A stretch of DNA of 64,000 bases, from positions 61,727,637 to 61,791,636 of the forward strand of contig CM051032.1 of the NCBI GenBank assembly GCA_027627225.1, given 5' to 3'. The notes under the pieces are model-generated. The model was not told the DNA's origin, made no database searches, and was given only the letters and a program-made list of their open reading frames with translations. This document shows positions 25,638 through 37,496 of this stretch, one piece after another. The position numbers and the translations under genes are program-made. Source of the stretch: Congeria kusceri (Eukaryota; Mollusca; Bivalvia; Myida; Dreissenidae). Position 1 is the first letter of the stretch. Every line of letters begins with the position of its first letter.

Positions 25638-26262
25638 TTGTCTGGAGCATAACTCTTAGACTATTAAAGCTATCAACATGAAACTTTATAGGTAGATAGA
25701 TCTCATTAAGGGGAAGTGCAGTGCACAAGAACCATTACTCTGCACCTCATACTTTTGGAGTTATTGCCCTTTGTTTATTTTCATACTTTATTTTTGTCCG
25801 GAGCATAACTCTAAGACTATGAAAGCTATCAACTTAACTTCATAGGTAGATAGATCTTATTGAGGGGAAGTGCAGTGCACAAGAACTGTTACTCTGCACC
25901 TCATACTTTTTGGAGTTATTGCTCTTTGTTTATTTTCGTACTTAATGTTTGTCCGGAGCATAACTCTAAGACTATGAAAGCTGTCAGCTTGAAACTTCAT
26001 AGGTAGATAGGTCTCATTGAGGAGAAGTGAAATGCACAAGAACCGTTACTCTGCATCATATACTTTCGGAGTTATGGCCCTTTGTTTATTTTCATACAAA
26101 TTTTTTGTCCGGAGCATTACTCTAAGACTATGAAAACTATCAACTTGAATCTTCGTAGGTAGATAGATCTCATTGAGGAGAAGTGCAGTGCACAAGAACC
26201 GTTACTCTGCATCTAACACTTTCGGAGTTATTGCCCTTTGTAAATTTTCATACTTATTTTTG
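25638..26262. repeat. 155-bp tandem array, four units
   Basis: Units begin near 25640, 25796, 25951 and 26107 with TGTCCGGAGCATAACTCTA. Each also has GGTAGATAGATCTCATT and GAAGTGCAGTGCACAAGAAC. The flanking GCGGAGTTCTAGTT end resembles a dispersed molluscan repeat. Confidence 0.85.
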
Positions 26263-26574
26263 TGTCGCATTTTTGGTTTTAATTAGTCTTTTCTTTGAAA
26301 TTAGCCAGAGTGCAGTGCTTTTGAAGATTTCAATAAATCTGTAAAAAAAAATTTGAGCATTAACCATAAGTGCTTCTTCATTTGGATTCACGTAAGCTAT
26401 CGGGCGTCAGGCGACACATCCGTCTTGCGGAGTTCTAGTTTTCTGTAACAAGTGTATTTTTTCTGCATTTTCAAGTGTATTAAACGCAGAAAAAATATGG
26501 TGCCAATACCGCAGCGTTTAATACGCATTAAATGCGTACTAAATACACTTTTTCGAGAAGGTAAGTTGCAGTGA

Positions 26575-26760
26575 CACTGTTATGAATGTGGCAGATTCAG
26601 GAGCTCATGAGTTTGATCCGTACTCAGGAAGCATTCAAGTGGTCTTTCCCAAACATACCAAGTAATGGTTCTATTCAGAAAGCAGACTCAAAAGTGTTTG
26701 AATAAGCTTATGCTTTACGGCACAATCAAGCCCCAATAAATAGGTTTAAACTAAATAAAG
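26575..26760 (+). repeat. tRNA-derived SINE, family A, diverged
   Basis: It shares GAGTTTGATCC (B-box), ACCAAGTAATGGTTCTA and the AATAAATAGGTTTAAAC tail with the copy at 17940. Confidence 0.65.
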
Positions 26761-27264
26761 GAGAAATAAATGAACCGAGAAACAAACTTAATTGGCTGAG
26801 AGACCCCTTACAAATGCATTTCAAGGTATTCTGTGAATTTTATTTTTTGCAATAAATACTATTTGTCGGATAATTCAAGTGTAAACATTTCCTTCCAAAA
26901 ATACATGAATATCTGTGAAATTTCCTTAAATAAACCTGATGGATTACACATAGATTGCCGAGGCCTTTCATTGCAACAGACTTTTAGCTAATACATCATT
27001 CTATATCTTACTGCTTGATTCAAAACTTATAAGTTGTAAACTATGTCAGAGGCAGCTGCATTTATATCACTTTTATTGGCATTACACAACATAGGCTTAT
27101 GTTAAGATTAAAATCTCATAATATATATCTCAAGATGTTGCCGGAATTTAACATGTTCCTAAGAACACAGTGTTTGTCAGGTTGTGCATGTAACTGTATT
27201 ATAAAATGTTCTGTCTTTATTTATGAGTGCCCTAATAATGTAATAGTGTAATAATATATATATA

Positions 27265-27731
27265 TGAGGTGTGTCGTGGGAAAGCCGGGCTTATTGCATG
27301 TGCGTAAAGTGTCGTTCCGGATCAGCCTGTGCAGTCCGCACAGGCTAATCTGGGACGACACTTTCCGCTTACAGTGGATTTATGTTTAGAATAGATTCCT
27401 TGAAAAAGAAAATACCATAAACGCAGGAAGTGTCGTCCTGGATTAGCCTGTGCGGACTGGGTTTTTTTCCCCCCTTGGGGATTGGTCCCTTTGCCCTCAT
27501 TTGGGGGAAAAATAGTGTTATTTTGGCATTTGGGGGAAAATATTTCATAGCAGGGGAATGACAAATACTGGGGTAAGACCATTTTTAGGGGAAAACAGCA
27601 TGATTTGAAAGAATATTTTTGAGGGTATGACTCCTTATAACGGCCCCTGCTATAGAAGAAAAAAAAGCCCTGATATGGGACGACACTTAACGTACATGCA
27701 TTAAGCCCGGATTTCCCACGGCAAGCTTCAT
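27265..27731. mobile_element. TGAGGCGTGTC palindromic MITE, interrupted by another element
   Basis: Both outer arms are present, with flanking TA-rich sequence (an AT dinucleotide run at 27730-27751). A 216-bp insert at 27457-27672 splits the second half. Confidence 0.8.
27457..27672. mobile_element. Small insert with C(A/T)GGG(C/T)TTTTTTTC ends
   Basis: The left end CTGGGTTTTTTTCC and the inverted right end CAGGGCTTTTTTTTC bracket 216 bp containing several TTTGGGGGAAAA blocks. The ends resemble hAT termini. No clean duplication is visible. Confidence 0.55.
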
Positions 27732-27870
27732 ATATATATATATATATATAATTGGTGACTGCACAATTACCAGCTGTGATAATTGATTATTGACAATGTG
27801 CGCACATAAGACAGTATTTGGCAGACATTTCATTCTAGTACTTTCCATACACTCATCATGGGAATTTTTA

Positions 27871-28499
27871 CTACATTTTTATTATGCCCCACCCCCATCA
27901 AAGATGGCAGGGTATATTGGTTTGCTAATGTTGGTCGGTCCGTCGAATTGGTCTGTCTGTTGGCGGGTAGTCTTCATCTAACAAAACTTCATGAAAATGT
28001 TTGTGTGCGTAATAGCTCAGCCAAGTTCGATAATCAGCCGAATCACCCCAGGAACTGTTGAGTTATAGCCCTTGAATGATCTAAAATTTGCATTTTTAGC
28101 TGTTTACGCTTCCTCTCTAAGTCCAAAATTTTTTAGCCAATCTTTAATAAACTTGCTGAAAACGTTTGTTTTCCATAATATCTCGACCAAGTTCTATAGT
28201 CGGCCAAATACTTCAGGAATTGTTGAGTAATGGCCCTTAAATTATCTAAAATTGGCATTTTTAGATGTTGCCACTATCCAAGTTCAACATTTTTCACACA
28301 ATCTTCACCAAACTTCAGGAAAATGTTTGTACTTTGGAAGTACATAGTTATGGCCCTTTATTTATCTAAAATTGGCATTTTTAGCAGTATACACTCTCTA
28401 TGTCCAACAGTTGTCATCCAATTCTCACCAAGATTGATATTTTATAGATCGCATTTAACCTGGAGGGGGCGTAACTGTTTTACAAGCAGCTCTTGTTTA
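27871..28499. repeat. TTATGCCCC...GGTATATTGG repeat array, copy 1
   Basis: It starts ATTATGCCCCACCCCCATC and GGGTATATTGGTTTGC. Units then contain CTTCATGAAAATGTTTGT, GAGTTATGGCCCTT and TGGCATTTTTAGC, ending GGGGGCGTAACTG...CTCTTGTTTA. Same family at 35184 and 48479. Confidence 0.8.
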
Positions 28500-28929
28500 T
28501 ATTTGTATGTGGCTGTATACTATTCATTAATCCAAGGAATTTGCACTGCTATATAGTGCAGAGCGTTGAACGTAGCTTTGGTCACTTGTTCCAAAGAAGG
28601 AGATTGGAAATTTATGTATCATGAAAATTGGCAAATCGGGAAAAGACAAATCTCAAGAATTATAGTTTGAAATTCAAGTTACAGTGGAACACACCGATGA
28701 AAGGCAACTTTTTTTCCGGAAAACACATCACTTACATGTACCATGGTATGAACGTGTTAATGCTGAAAACAAATACTGTAAACCTTTTTGAGTTGTTATG
28801 ATTTACTTTAACGAATCTTCCATTGCTTATGCTGTAAATATTTTATGCATCACTATTGTCTTCCTGGCTGTCCATGAAGCATGAATTGGAATGAGTTGTC
28901 ATTAACTCTGTTCTATTCAACAATTTATA

Positions 28930-29169
28930 TGAGGCGTGTCGTGGGAAACCCGGGCTTAATGGATGTGCGTAAAGTGTCATCCCAGGTTACCCTGTGCAGT
29001 CCACACAGGCTAATCCAGGACGGCACTTTCTGCCTACAGTGGATTTATGTTTAAGAGAGACTACCTCGAAACAAAAAATATCATTAAAGCGGAAAGTGTC
29101 TGTACAGGCTGATCTGGGACAACACTTTACACACATGCATTAAGCCCAATTTTCCCACGACACGGCTCA
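28930..29169. mobile_element. TGAGGCGTGTC palindromic MITE
   Basis: Both ends are present (TGAGGCGTGTCGTGGG and CACGACACGGCTCA). The copy ends ~235 bp upstream of host exon 1. Confidence 0.85.
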
Positions 29170-29403
29170 TATATTCTTTTAATAGACTATTTGAATGTTG
29201 TCATATTTCAGATAAAGTTCAGAAAAGGAACCACAGTCAACAGGCTTATGGGAAGTTATGGAAAGAACAATAAATGAATGATTGTAATTGTTATTTCAGA
29301 AAGGAGTGAAAGGAGGACCACAAAAGGTTACATCACATTCATAATTCACCATTGTCACATGTCCCTATTGTTATCTGCAGCATCAGTTTTTGGTTTCTTT
29401 CAG

Positions 29404-29515
29404 GATGCACTGCCGCCAAGACCTGATCGATCAATACATGATTGTGGATCCAATGATGCTTGAAAGGTTTCTCAAAGCCATTAGGCGTGCTCGGGAGGTG
29501 GACACAGATGAAGAG
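29404..29515 (+). CDS. Internal coding exon 1 of an unrecognised gene
   Basis: The acceptor is a pyrimidine-rich tract ending TTTCTTTCAG and the donor is GAG|GTGAGT, close to consensus. The exon is 112 nt: one base completes an upstream codon, then 37 open codons follow, so it enters in phase 2 and leaves in phase 0. The peptide begins MHCRQDLIDQYM and ends AREVDTDEE. It looks helical, with a hydrophobic stretch (MLERFLKAIRRA) followed by an acidic end. The upstream exon that must supply the first two bases of the split codon was not found. Its phase fits the exon at 42198. The family is not recognised. A MITE starts about 19 bp after the donor. The exon is inferred from splice signals and an open frame; it is short, so chance cannot be excluded. 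Confidence 0.62.
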
Positions 29516-29533
29516 GTGAGTGACATGCAACCT

Positions 29534-29797
29534 GGGCCGGTATTCACAAAGCTCCTAATGGACATTTTAACTTATGGGGTACTTCTGTGAAAATTTCAGA
29601 TAAAATTTTCTATGTGAAATCCAATCATTTCTGTTTACAAAATGGTAATATAATTATGAAAGATCTAAGCCATATTTACTAGTTGGATCTTTTTAATGTA
29701 AAATGACCTATACATGAGACAGCCACAGACTTAAGTTATTTTATGAATTTGAGAAGTGTACTTAAGTTTTTCTTCAGGAGCTTTGTTAATATGGGCC
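29534..29797. mobile_element. MITE with GGGCC..TATT..ACAAAGCTCCT ends
   Basis: The TIRs GGGCCGGTATTCACAAAGC and GGGCCCATATTAACAAAGC are followed by TCCT on both sides. The element lies directly downstream of the donor of host exon 1. Confidence 0.7.
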
Positions 29798-30498
29798 CTG
29801 GAATCTTTGCACTAAAAGTAAGAGAAATACAACATCATTCCTTCCTTTGATAAAAACAATAGAGCAACAAAATCATTGATTTAGTCATTGTGAAAGATCT
29901 TGGATCTTATAAAACAGAGTGCTTCTAATATGCATTAATTTGTCAGACATCAAAATGCATACTCAACAGATTCCTTGATTCAATATTAGGTGACATTTTT
30001 TTGGCCTTAAAACAGTAACAGTCTGCTACTACAATGCATAGGGGAATATGTTATAATATTATGTCAGATATCTGGAAATACTGTCTAACTATGGTGTTTG
30101 CTAATATTTTGTGTTTCTAGGCAACAGTATATTTACCGGCTTTTTCATATTATTATTTCCATGCATAATTATATGCATTGGTATTACAAACAAACCTCAG
30201 ACAATGGCAGTAAACTGTATGAGTTTAAGGAACAGTGACTAGAACATTGGTCCCGCAGGGGTGTTGAAAAATTCTGGTTAGGTTTGTACTTGCTAAATAA
30301 ATGTTGTTTTTTTGAGAATGGTATAAATTAATTAGCAGATTGTCAGACATTTGTGTCCAGAAATGGATTTACAACTTGAGTGTACACTGTGAAACAAGTG
30401 ACCTGGCTGTAACCTTCAACAGAAACAACAGACTCCATCAGAAATAAGAAATTATACTTGCATCCAGGGTACCCTTAACTGTCAGGTCAAAGCTAATA

Positions 30499-31317
30499 CA
30501 GTGAAACTTGTCCAAACCGAAACTTGTGAAAACCGAACCCCTGTCAAAACTGAACAGCTGTGTCGGTCCCGATTTTTTTCCTTCTTATTTTATATATCAA
30601 AAAACCTTAATAAACCGAACCCTGTCAAAACCGAATACCGATTGATTTTATCACAAATTTGAACTCATTTAACCATAAAAAACCTGAATAAACCGAACGG
30701 TGTATCCTGTCATGTGAACCCGTCAATTGGTGACACAATTACACACAAAAGGCAATAAGTGATATTGGGGCAGTGGTGCAATTAGCGATCAGCTAGTCGG
30801 TGCGTACGACAAATAGTCAACGTGTTTTATGTTGAAATTTACGTACAGTGTAAACTTTTAAATGTTTCACAACACTGTAATTAATTTAAACATAGTAAAT
30901 TATGGCAATATTTCGATCACTGTTCTCTGATCTCTATAAGCCTAAGGCTTATGATACAATCAAACTAAAATAAATATGTTTAAACTAATCAAAGCAGTCA
31001 ACAATTGGTAATTTTGTTAAACAGATATAAATAAGTTCGTACTTTGAATACAATAACGTGTTTGATTGATAATTTAAGTGTCGTTTTATGTACAAATACA
31101 CATTTTTTGCTTTCAAATAACAAAAATAATGAACAATAATTAAAGTGCAAACATTATCACGTTGTTGTCTTATTATATACTCGAACTAACATATAAAATA
31201 GAACGTACATTTTAAAGGAAAATGACATTTAATAAAAACCTGGGTAAACCGAACGCCTCTGAAAAACTGAACGATCGACCCGGTCCCGACGCTGTTTTGT
31301 TTCGACAGGTTCTACTG
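30499..31317. mobile_element. pogo/Tigger-like Tc1-mariner element, non-autonomous
   Basis: The ends CAGTGAAACTTGTCCAAAC and CAGTAGAACCTGTCGAAAC are flanked by TA on both sides (30497-30498, 31318-31319). ACCGAAC motifs recur inside. There is no transposase frame. A SINE family A tail fragment lies within (30930-30990). Confidence 0.78.
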
Positions 31318-31346
31318 TACAACTTACACTCATTTTCTTTGTCATG

Positions 31347-31496
31347 TACTGTAGAATGGTTGTTGTAAAGGTTACGATGACCAGTGCTCTTGCTGGCATT
31401 CTTTTCTCAATCAGAAACATTCTACTGTAGAATGGTTGTTGTAAAGGTTACTATGACCAGTGCTCTTGCTGGCATTCTTTTCTCAATCAGAAACCC
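31347..31496. repeat. 76-bp tandem duplication
   Basis: TACTGTAGAATGGTTGTTG...TTTTCTCAATCAGAAAC is present twice, nearly identical, just after the pogo-like element. Confidence 0.9.
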
Positions 31497-32476
31497 TGCA
31501 AATGTGCCCTTGACTGGTAAAGGTGGAATGTAGTGTATAGCATTACCAGCATGCATGCTGGCATCTCTCATCAGACTCTCAAACCCTGAGAGATGGAATC
31601 ACTGACTGTTAAGGTCCAGTGCAGTATTACCTGCACTCTTATGGTATTAAATAGCATTACAAGCACTCATGCTGACACCTGCCAATTAGAAACCCTGTAA
31701 TGCCAAAAGTTGCAAACTAAACATAAAGAATGCATATAGAGTAAATCTCACAATAGGTGAGTATTGTGAGGTAAACTGTCATCATTTCCGAAATTTTATA
31801 TGAATATATAGCAATAAATATCGGTCCCAAGAAGAAAATTCCAGGGACAAGAAATTTGAGACAAGCGGGTTCAAGGAATAAGAAGTTGACTGTATTGATA
31901 TTTACTGCCATCAGTTGAGTCTAAAGACTCTGATTAGCAGAATCTTTGTTTCGATCATTTTTAAGAACATTTCTGGATTTGTAATTCTGTGAATTTGCAT
32001 TCCCTGCTGATTTTCACAGCGGTGGTATGCAGTGGTAGTTCATAAAATACATCTTGCTTATGTATGTAGATTTCAGAGATCACTGGTTAGATTTGAATTG
32101 AGAAATCTCCTAATCTTGATTATTTTAGTAGGATTTTCACAGGAATTCAAATCGGTGTTTAGTGCTGGCAAGTCACTGTGTTGTCAGGCTTTGTTTTAAA
32201 CCTTCCCACCTATGGTTGACATATGTAATCTTTGAATCATTGTGGATTGGATTCCAGAAAATAACATTTTGAATTTGTATTTTAAGTGGTGACATTGGAA
32301 AAATGTTATTTTGTAAAATTTATTTTCTCATGACTTCTATTTATTCCTTTCATCAGTTTTATTCTACTGGTTAGGTGAAATCAAAATTTGCTATATGATT
32401 GGGAAACACATCAATTATAGTTGACCTATTATGTATTAGTGGTTAAAGCAATAACAACAAACTAATACCTAATACT

Positions 32477-32548
32477 AGGGTTGAGTGTGAAACTATTGTA
32501 TCTGCTTAACATTTCTTTATCATATACAATAGTTTCGCTCTCAACCCT
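32477..32548. repeat. Small hairpin element, copy 1
   Basis: A 28-bp stem (AGGGTTGAG.G.GAAACTATTG arms, three mismatches) surrounds a ~16-nt loop. A related hairpin is at 37413-37496 with its loop in the reverse orientation. Confidence 0.75.
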
Positions 32549-33059
32549 CGCAATGCTTTATCCGTATGTCATATTTAGTAAGAATACATGATGGTTCAAA
32601 CATTACAATATTTGCTAGGAATTTTCTTTCTAAAATACTGCAGTAAAAATACAGGGTCTTTGTCTAATTATCCTAAATAGTGTAACAAGAACTGTATACG
32701 TGCTGAAATATTGCAGTCTAAGTAAGGGTCCTTAGGTACTCCATGAACAAATAGATAAATACCATAATTATATTCTAGTCTAGTCAGGCATAATGTCAGG
32801 AATGCAATGAGCATTCCATGAAGATGTATACTGTCAGAGTGCTTTCTGAGATGTTTTTTGGAACCCTGGGTTGTAATAGGCACTTGGGGCGGTGATTGTG
32901 GTGACTGTTCTGCAGGTGTTGGCACAGCTTAAGCACTGTTCATTATCCATCTGGGAATGTTTGATGACAGGAGGTGTTAGGCAGATTATCCAGCCAGTCT
33001 ATAGTATCAAACACATTTTTACTCAATAACTCATGGAATAACCATGCTAGTCAATAATA

Positions 33060-33215
33060 TTAAAACAATGAAAATGTTAGTTTGAACCTAAGTATTTACT
33101 GTCTTTCCCATGCTAGTTGATGCTTAACAATGAAAATGTTAGTTTGAACCTAAGTATTTACTGTCTTTCCCATGCTAGTCGATGCTTAACAATGAAAATG
33201 TTAGTTTGAACCTTA
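33060..33215. repeat. ~62-bp tandem repeat, 2.5 copies
   Basis: AACAATGAAAATGTTAG, TTTGAACCTAAGTATTTAC and TTCCCATGCTAGTCGATGC recur at a ~62-bp spacing. Confidence 0.85.
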
Positions 33216-33909
33216 TTTCCTTTATTTAAGCCTGAATATGTCTGTTAATCCTGATAATTATCGATATACTTTTGAGTCTTTTTCCTGGGTAGGACCAGTA
33301 CTTGTTGTCTTTGAAAATAACAACTTAAAAGCTCCCTGAAGGGATCAGACTCACACACCCGCACTTGCGACTTGGCAAATTAAATTGTTTAGTGCTCATC
33401 CAAGTGTTTAAAATGTACTTGAAATTCTTTTCAGTTTTCTTAAATAATTGTATTCTTCCTTTTATTAAATTGATTTTCTGATATTGTTAAGACAGAATTT
33501 GCATGGAAAACTAACAAATCCCCAAAACCTTGCATTTTGGCATATATGTATTGTAAGTACAACAACACATTTTACAAAAAAAAAATGATCATGAAGAAAA
33601 CATCTGTCACAAATCATAGCAAGGACAAAAGTGCTTCTACTTTAGGGTAAATTTTTCCTGGAATTAATTGTGTCTTATTCTTTATAAATTCATTATTGTC
33701 TAGGCACCATGTGGGGCTGATCAGATTTCTCCATGTTGGTGTCTCTTCTTGTTACATATTTAGCAGTTTCTGTTGTTATTTCTCTCATGTCAGCAATGGT
33801 TCTTGTTATGTATGTAACATCGTATGACCTTAGGTAACCATTATCCTGGTTTTGTCATTGTTTCTGTGTGACTTTTTAACATCATTAACCTTTCCATTAT
33901 ATTTTAGAC

Positions 33910-34222
33910 AGTCACAGTGCTTCTCTCAGTTGGTAGAGTTCTGGACTGTCAATCCGGGGATCGTGAGTTTCAACCCCAGCCCGGCCACATAACTTGTGTG
34001 GGGAATGGTCATGAAATTATTTCTACGGCCATTCTCCCCCTACCTCTGATTCAAGTAGGGCAGTTGTCAGTTACTGGCATAGGTATGTGCACTTGGTACT
34101 GGTAAACCGCTTAGATCGGCTAAGCTTGCCCAGGAAAAGTGTGAGTAGGTAAACTGACCGCCGTGATGTGACTAAAATACTGTTAAAAATGGCGAAAAAT
34201 CCAAACAAACAAACAAACTGTT
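33910..34222 (+). repeat. tRNA-derived SINE, family B
   Basis: The diverged tRNA head (CTCAGTTGGTAGAG; GTTTCAACCCC) is followed by CACATAACTTGTGTGGGG, a body with GCAGTTGTCAGTTACTGGC and GTAAACCGCTTAGATCGGC, and a tail of AAACAAACAAAC. It is the same family as 38467-38783. The body may be one of the conserved SINE central domains described in metazoans. Confidence 0.8.
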
Positions 34223-34321
34223 TCTCTGTGAATGAGGCAAAAACATGAGAAACATTATCAGTTTCAAGTTTTGTCCATTTAAAGGACTTAATTAAGTTGG
34301 ACTTGGATACCCAATAAACAT

Positions 34322-34508
34322 AGGATGCGTGTCTAGGAAAACCGGGCTTAAGGCTTGTGCATAAAGTGTCATCCCGGATCAGCATGTACAGTCTGCACAG
34401 GCTGATCCGGGACTACACTTTCGGCTTTTATGGTATTTTATGTTTCAAGGAAGTCTCCTAAACAAATCCACCGTGGGCAGAAAGTGTCGTCCCGGTTTAG
34501 CCTGTGGA
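34322..34508. mobile_element. TGAGGCGTGTC palindromic MITE, 3'-truncated
   Basis: It starts GGATGCGTGTCTAGG, has the central TTTTATGGTATTTTATG block and stops after GTCCCGGTTTAGCCTGTGG. Confidence 0.75.
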
Positions 34509-35183
34509 TACCCAATGATTCACCCAGTATGTCTCTCCTCAATAAGTGTTTGTAACTAAGAAGTCTAATTTTTCGTAGAACATTCAAGGTCATGGCCATT
34601 ATACAGAATGTTTAAAGATGGTGGCAAGATGTGTATGTTTTAGTTGTTGGTTTATGAAAGGCAATAGTATTCATCAAGGTTTGGTTCCTGATAACAATTA
34701 GTGGTAATGATTCTAGTAGGCGTGATTGTTTATCAAATTTTTTTAGAAAGGTCAAGGTTAATGTTGGCATTGTAATTTATCACTTGACATACAAATATAG
34801 CTAGTAATAACATTTGTTTCATTTAAACAAGCGGGGAATACATGGTTATACTGGTGGATGTTTTCAGTGCAGCAATTATGTGGGCACGCACTGTACAATG
34901 TATGTAGGATATTATCCCACTAACAATGATAACATTTCTGAGTTAATTGTTCCTACATTGGTCAATATTTCTGGCAATGAATGGCTGATTTACACCCAAT
35001 CAGCAGATATTTTACTGCCACTATGTCCAATCTGCCCAGTGCCAGAGATAATGTTTGCTTGCCAGTTAATCTGTTGGCTACAATGGCAATTAAGTTGGCA
35101 CTTATACAATCTTATAAAGACATCATTTGCTGAAGCTTTTAGTTCCAAGGATATTATGTCAACTGGTTGTTTCTTCTGCCTAG

Positions 35184-35757
35184 GTTTATTATGCCCCCAT
35201 CAAAGATGGTTGGGTATATTGGTTTGCTAATATCCTTCAGTCCATAGACCACTTTTGTTCTGTTCTCTAAGTTCAACAGTTTGCCTCTGATCTTAACTAA
35301 ACTTCATGAAAATGTTTGTGGCCATATCTAAGTCAAGTAAGATAATCAGCCAAATCGCCCTTGGTATTGTGGAGTTAGTGCCCTTGAATTATCTACCATT
35401 GTTTTTTTTAGCCGTTTCCGCTCTCAAAGTCAAACAGTTTTCATCAAATCTTCACCAAACGTCATGAAAATGTTTGTTATAATAATATCTAGGCCAGGTT
35501 CAATAATCAGCAAATCTCCCCAGGAATTGTGGAGTTATGGCCCTTGAATTTTCTAAAATAAGCCTTTTTTGCCGTTTCCACTCTCTGAGTCCAACAGTTT
35601 TCATCCAGTCTGCACCAAACTTCATGACAATGTTTGTTATAATAATATCTAGGTCAATTTTGATTAGCAGCCAAATCGCCCCAAGAATTGTGGAGTTATT
35701 GCCCTTTAATTTTCTGAAATTGGTCTTTTTATTGGTTTCCGCTCTTTAAGATGATCA
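35184..35757. repeat. TTATGCCCC...GGTATATTGG repeat array, copy 2
   Basis: It starts TTTATTATGCCCCCATCAAA. About three ~170-bp units share TTCATGAAAATGTTTGT and GTGGAGTTATGGCCCTTG. Confidence 0.8.
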
Positions 35758-36665
35758 GTTACGCGACTTCTCGGACCCCAGATTTTCTGAGCACCATAAG
35801 AAAACTTCTCATATCCCAAAATTAATGTGTGATTAATTCAATAATTATTAATATGTGTACCGTGAATACACCGATCATACCGCCCCATGTATTCACCAGT
35901 GATACATGAATAGCGTAAATAATTTACGTTAACATTATTATTAAATAAATTTGTCAGCAAAATTTAACAAATTAACAATGTACGAAAATAACTACAGGAA
36001 TGAATGAAAATTATTCTGTATCAGACGCATATAGTTGTTCTTAAGTAATATACCCGACCTTCATCTTGGAAGTTATCTATGCATAATACATACACATTTC
36101 TAAGTCAGTTAATCATTTATACTGTGTATCCTTATGAAAAGTAATCTTCGGGGAACATTCAGCGCATTTGAAATAATGATGAGCAGATGGTTTATTAGAA
36201 ATTCACAAGTCAGGATTAAATGGATTATTGTGTTTTAATATTGTGATGTGGTTAAAATCTGTAATTTTGTTCAATATTTTGTGATCAATAAATACCTTAG
36301 CTTAGGTAACTCAGAATAGTGGTTATTTTTTGAATGTTTTGGAATAGTCGGTCTGTTGAAGTGAATTGGATTGGACAGTTTACAGTGTTGTGTTATCATG
36401 GAAGTGTTGCTGAACCATTATTTGGATTTTATCTCAGAGAATTTGCACTTGTTATCCATAAGTCTGCAGCATATTTCCATAAATTCTCTGACAGTTTAGC
36501 AGTAATCTAGCTATTATCTGTGACCATAGATTTGGAATACCTACAGTCACTTCGATTATTAATCTTAGATACTTCATCTTTTGTATAATATATTATTTGA
36601 CTTCACTTCATTTTGGTTATTACAAGTAATAACAGTATGTTAGTTTATACCGTTTTATTTGAACC

Positions 36666-36849
36666 CAGCTAATCTGGGATAGCACTTTCCGCCTACAGTT
36701 AATTTATGTTAGAAGAGACTTCCTTGAAACAGAAAATACCATCAAGCGGAAAGTGTTGTCCCGGATCAGCCTGTGCAGACTGCACAGGCTAATCCGGTAC
36801 GACATTTTACGCATATGCATTAAGCCCGGTTTTCCCACAACACGCCTCA
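36666..36849. mobile_element. TGAGGCGTGTC palindromic MITE, 5'-truncated
   Basis: It begins within CAGCTAATCTGGGA and ends TTTTCCCACAACACGCCTCA. Confidence 0.75.
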
Positions 36850-36914
36850 AATGTTCTTATGAAAAAGTAATGTAATAATAATTTAATAATTCAAGGGTAG
36901 ATACCCTTATTGTT

Positions 36915-37156
36915 GGGCCCAGTTGCTCAAAACTTTAACGGCCGGTTAAACTAACGGCCTGTTAACTTTAGATGTAAATAAAACGAATATTACAAGCATC
37001 TTGCTTATGAAGCATTTGACTATTATTTGAGCATATCACTTTATTTAAAATTAATGCAAATTTTCAAATTTTCAAATTTAATTTACATCAAAAACCTCAT
37101 CTACAAGTTAACGGCTGTTAGCTTAATTGTCCGTTAAAGTTTTGAGCAACTGGGTC
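36915..37156. mobile_element. MITE with GGGCCCAGTTGCTCAAAAC ends
   Basis: The ~242-bp element has TIRs GGCCCAGTTGCTCAAAACT and its complement AGTTTTGAGCAACTGGGTC, followed by TTAACGG..GTTA motifs on both sides. A lone end of the family lies at 3178-3230. Confidence 0.8.
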
Positions 37157-37412
37157 TAGAAACAAAAGCACATGGCACATAATTTATCATAGAATATTGG
37201 CGAAGATGTATTAATTTCAAAAGGTATTCAATATTCCTGTGTTGACCAGCCCAGCTGGCGTTGGGAAAGCCAAAAAGTAGCACATTTCAATTCCCTGTTA
37301 TTTCACTTCGAGTCTATCCCTACTAAATGAATATATTCAGCAATATTTTAAGGCTTTAATGTCAAAACACAAAAATAGGATCTTGTACACAAACCTACAT
37401 TCTACAAACTGT

Positions 37413-37496
37413 ATATCGAGGGTTGAGCATGAAACTATTGTATCTGATATAGAAATGTTAAGCAGATACAACAGTTTCACCTCAACCCTCGATATA
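37413..37496. repeat. Small hairpin element, copy 2
   Basis: A ~34-bp stem (TATATCGAGGGTTGAG and GAAACTATTGTATCTG arms) surrounds a short AT-rich loop, reading as copy 1 in the opposite orientation. Confidence 0.8.

Larger units (their letters stand above)
24443..26561. mobile_element. Inverted-end complex with nested insertions
   Basis: The left end (24443-24560) and the inverted right end (26448-26561) share TGGTATTGGCACC, TTTCTGCGTTTAA and TAATGCGCATTAAATACAC. Between them are an 852-bp fold-back element (24718-25569) and a 155-bp tandem array (25638-26262). Confidence 0.7.

Noticed and set aside
34814..35230. 138-codon + frame
   Set aside because: No splice signals or recognisable domain, and its end runs into the TTATGCCCC repeat. 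Probably chance.
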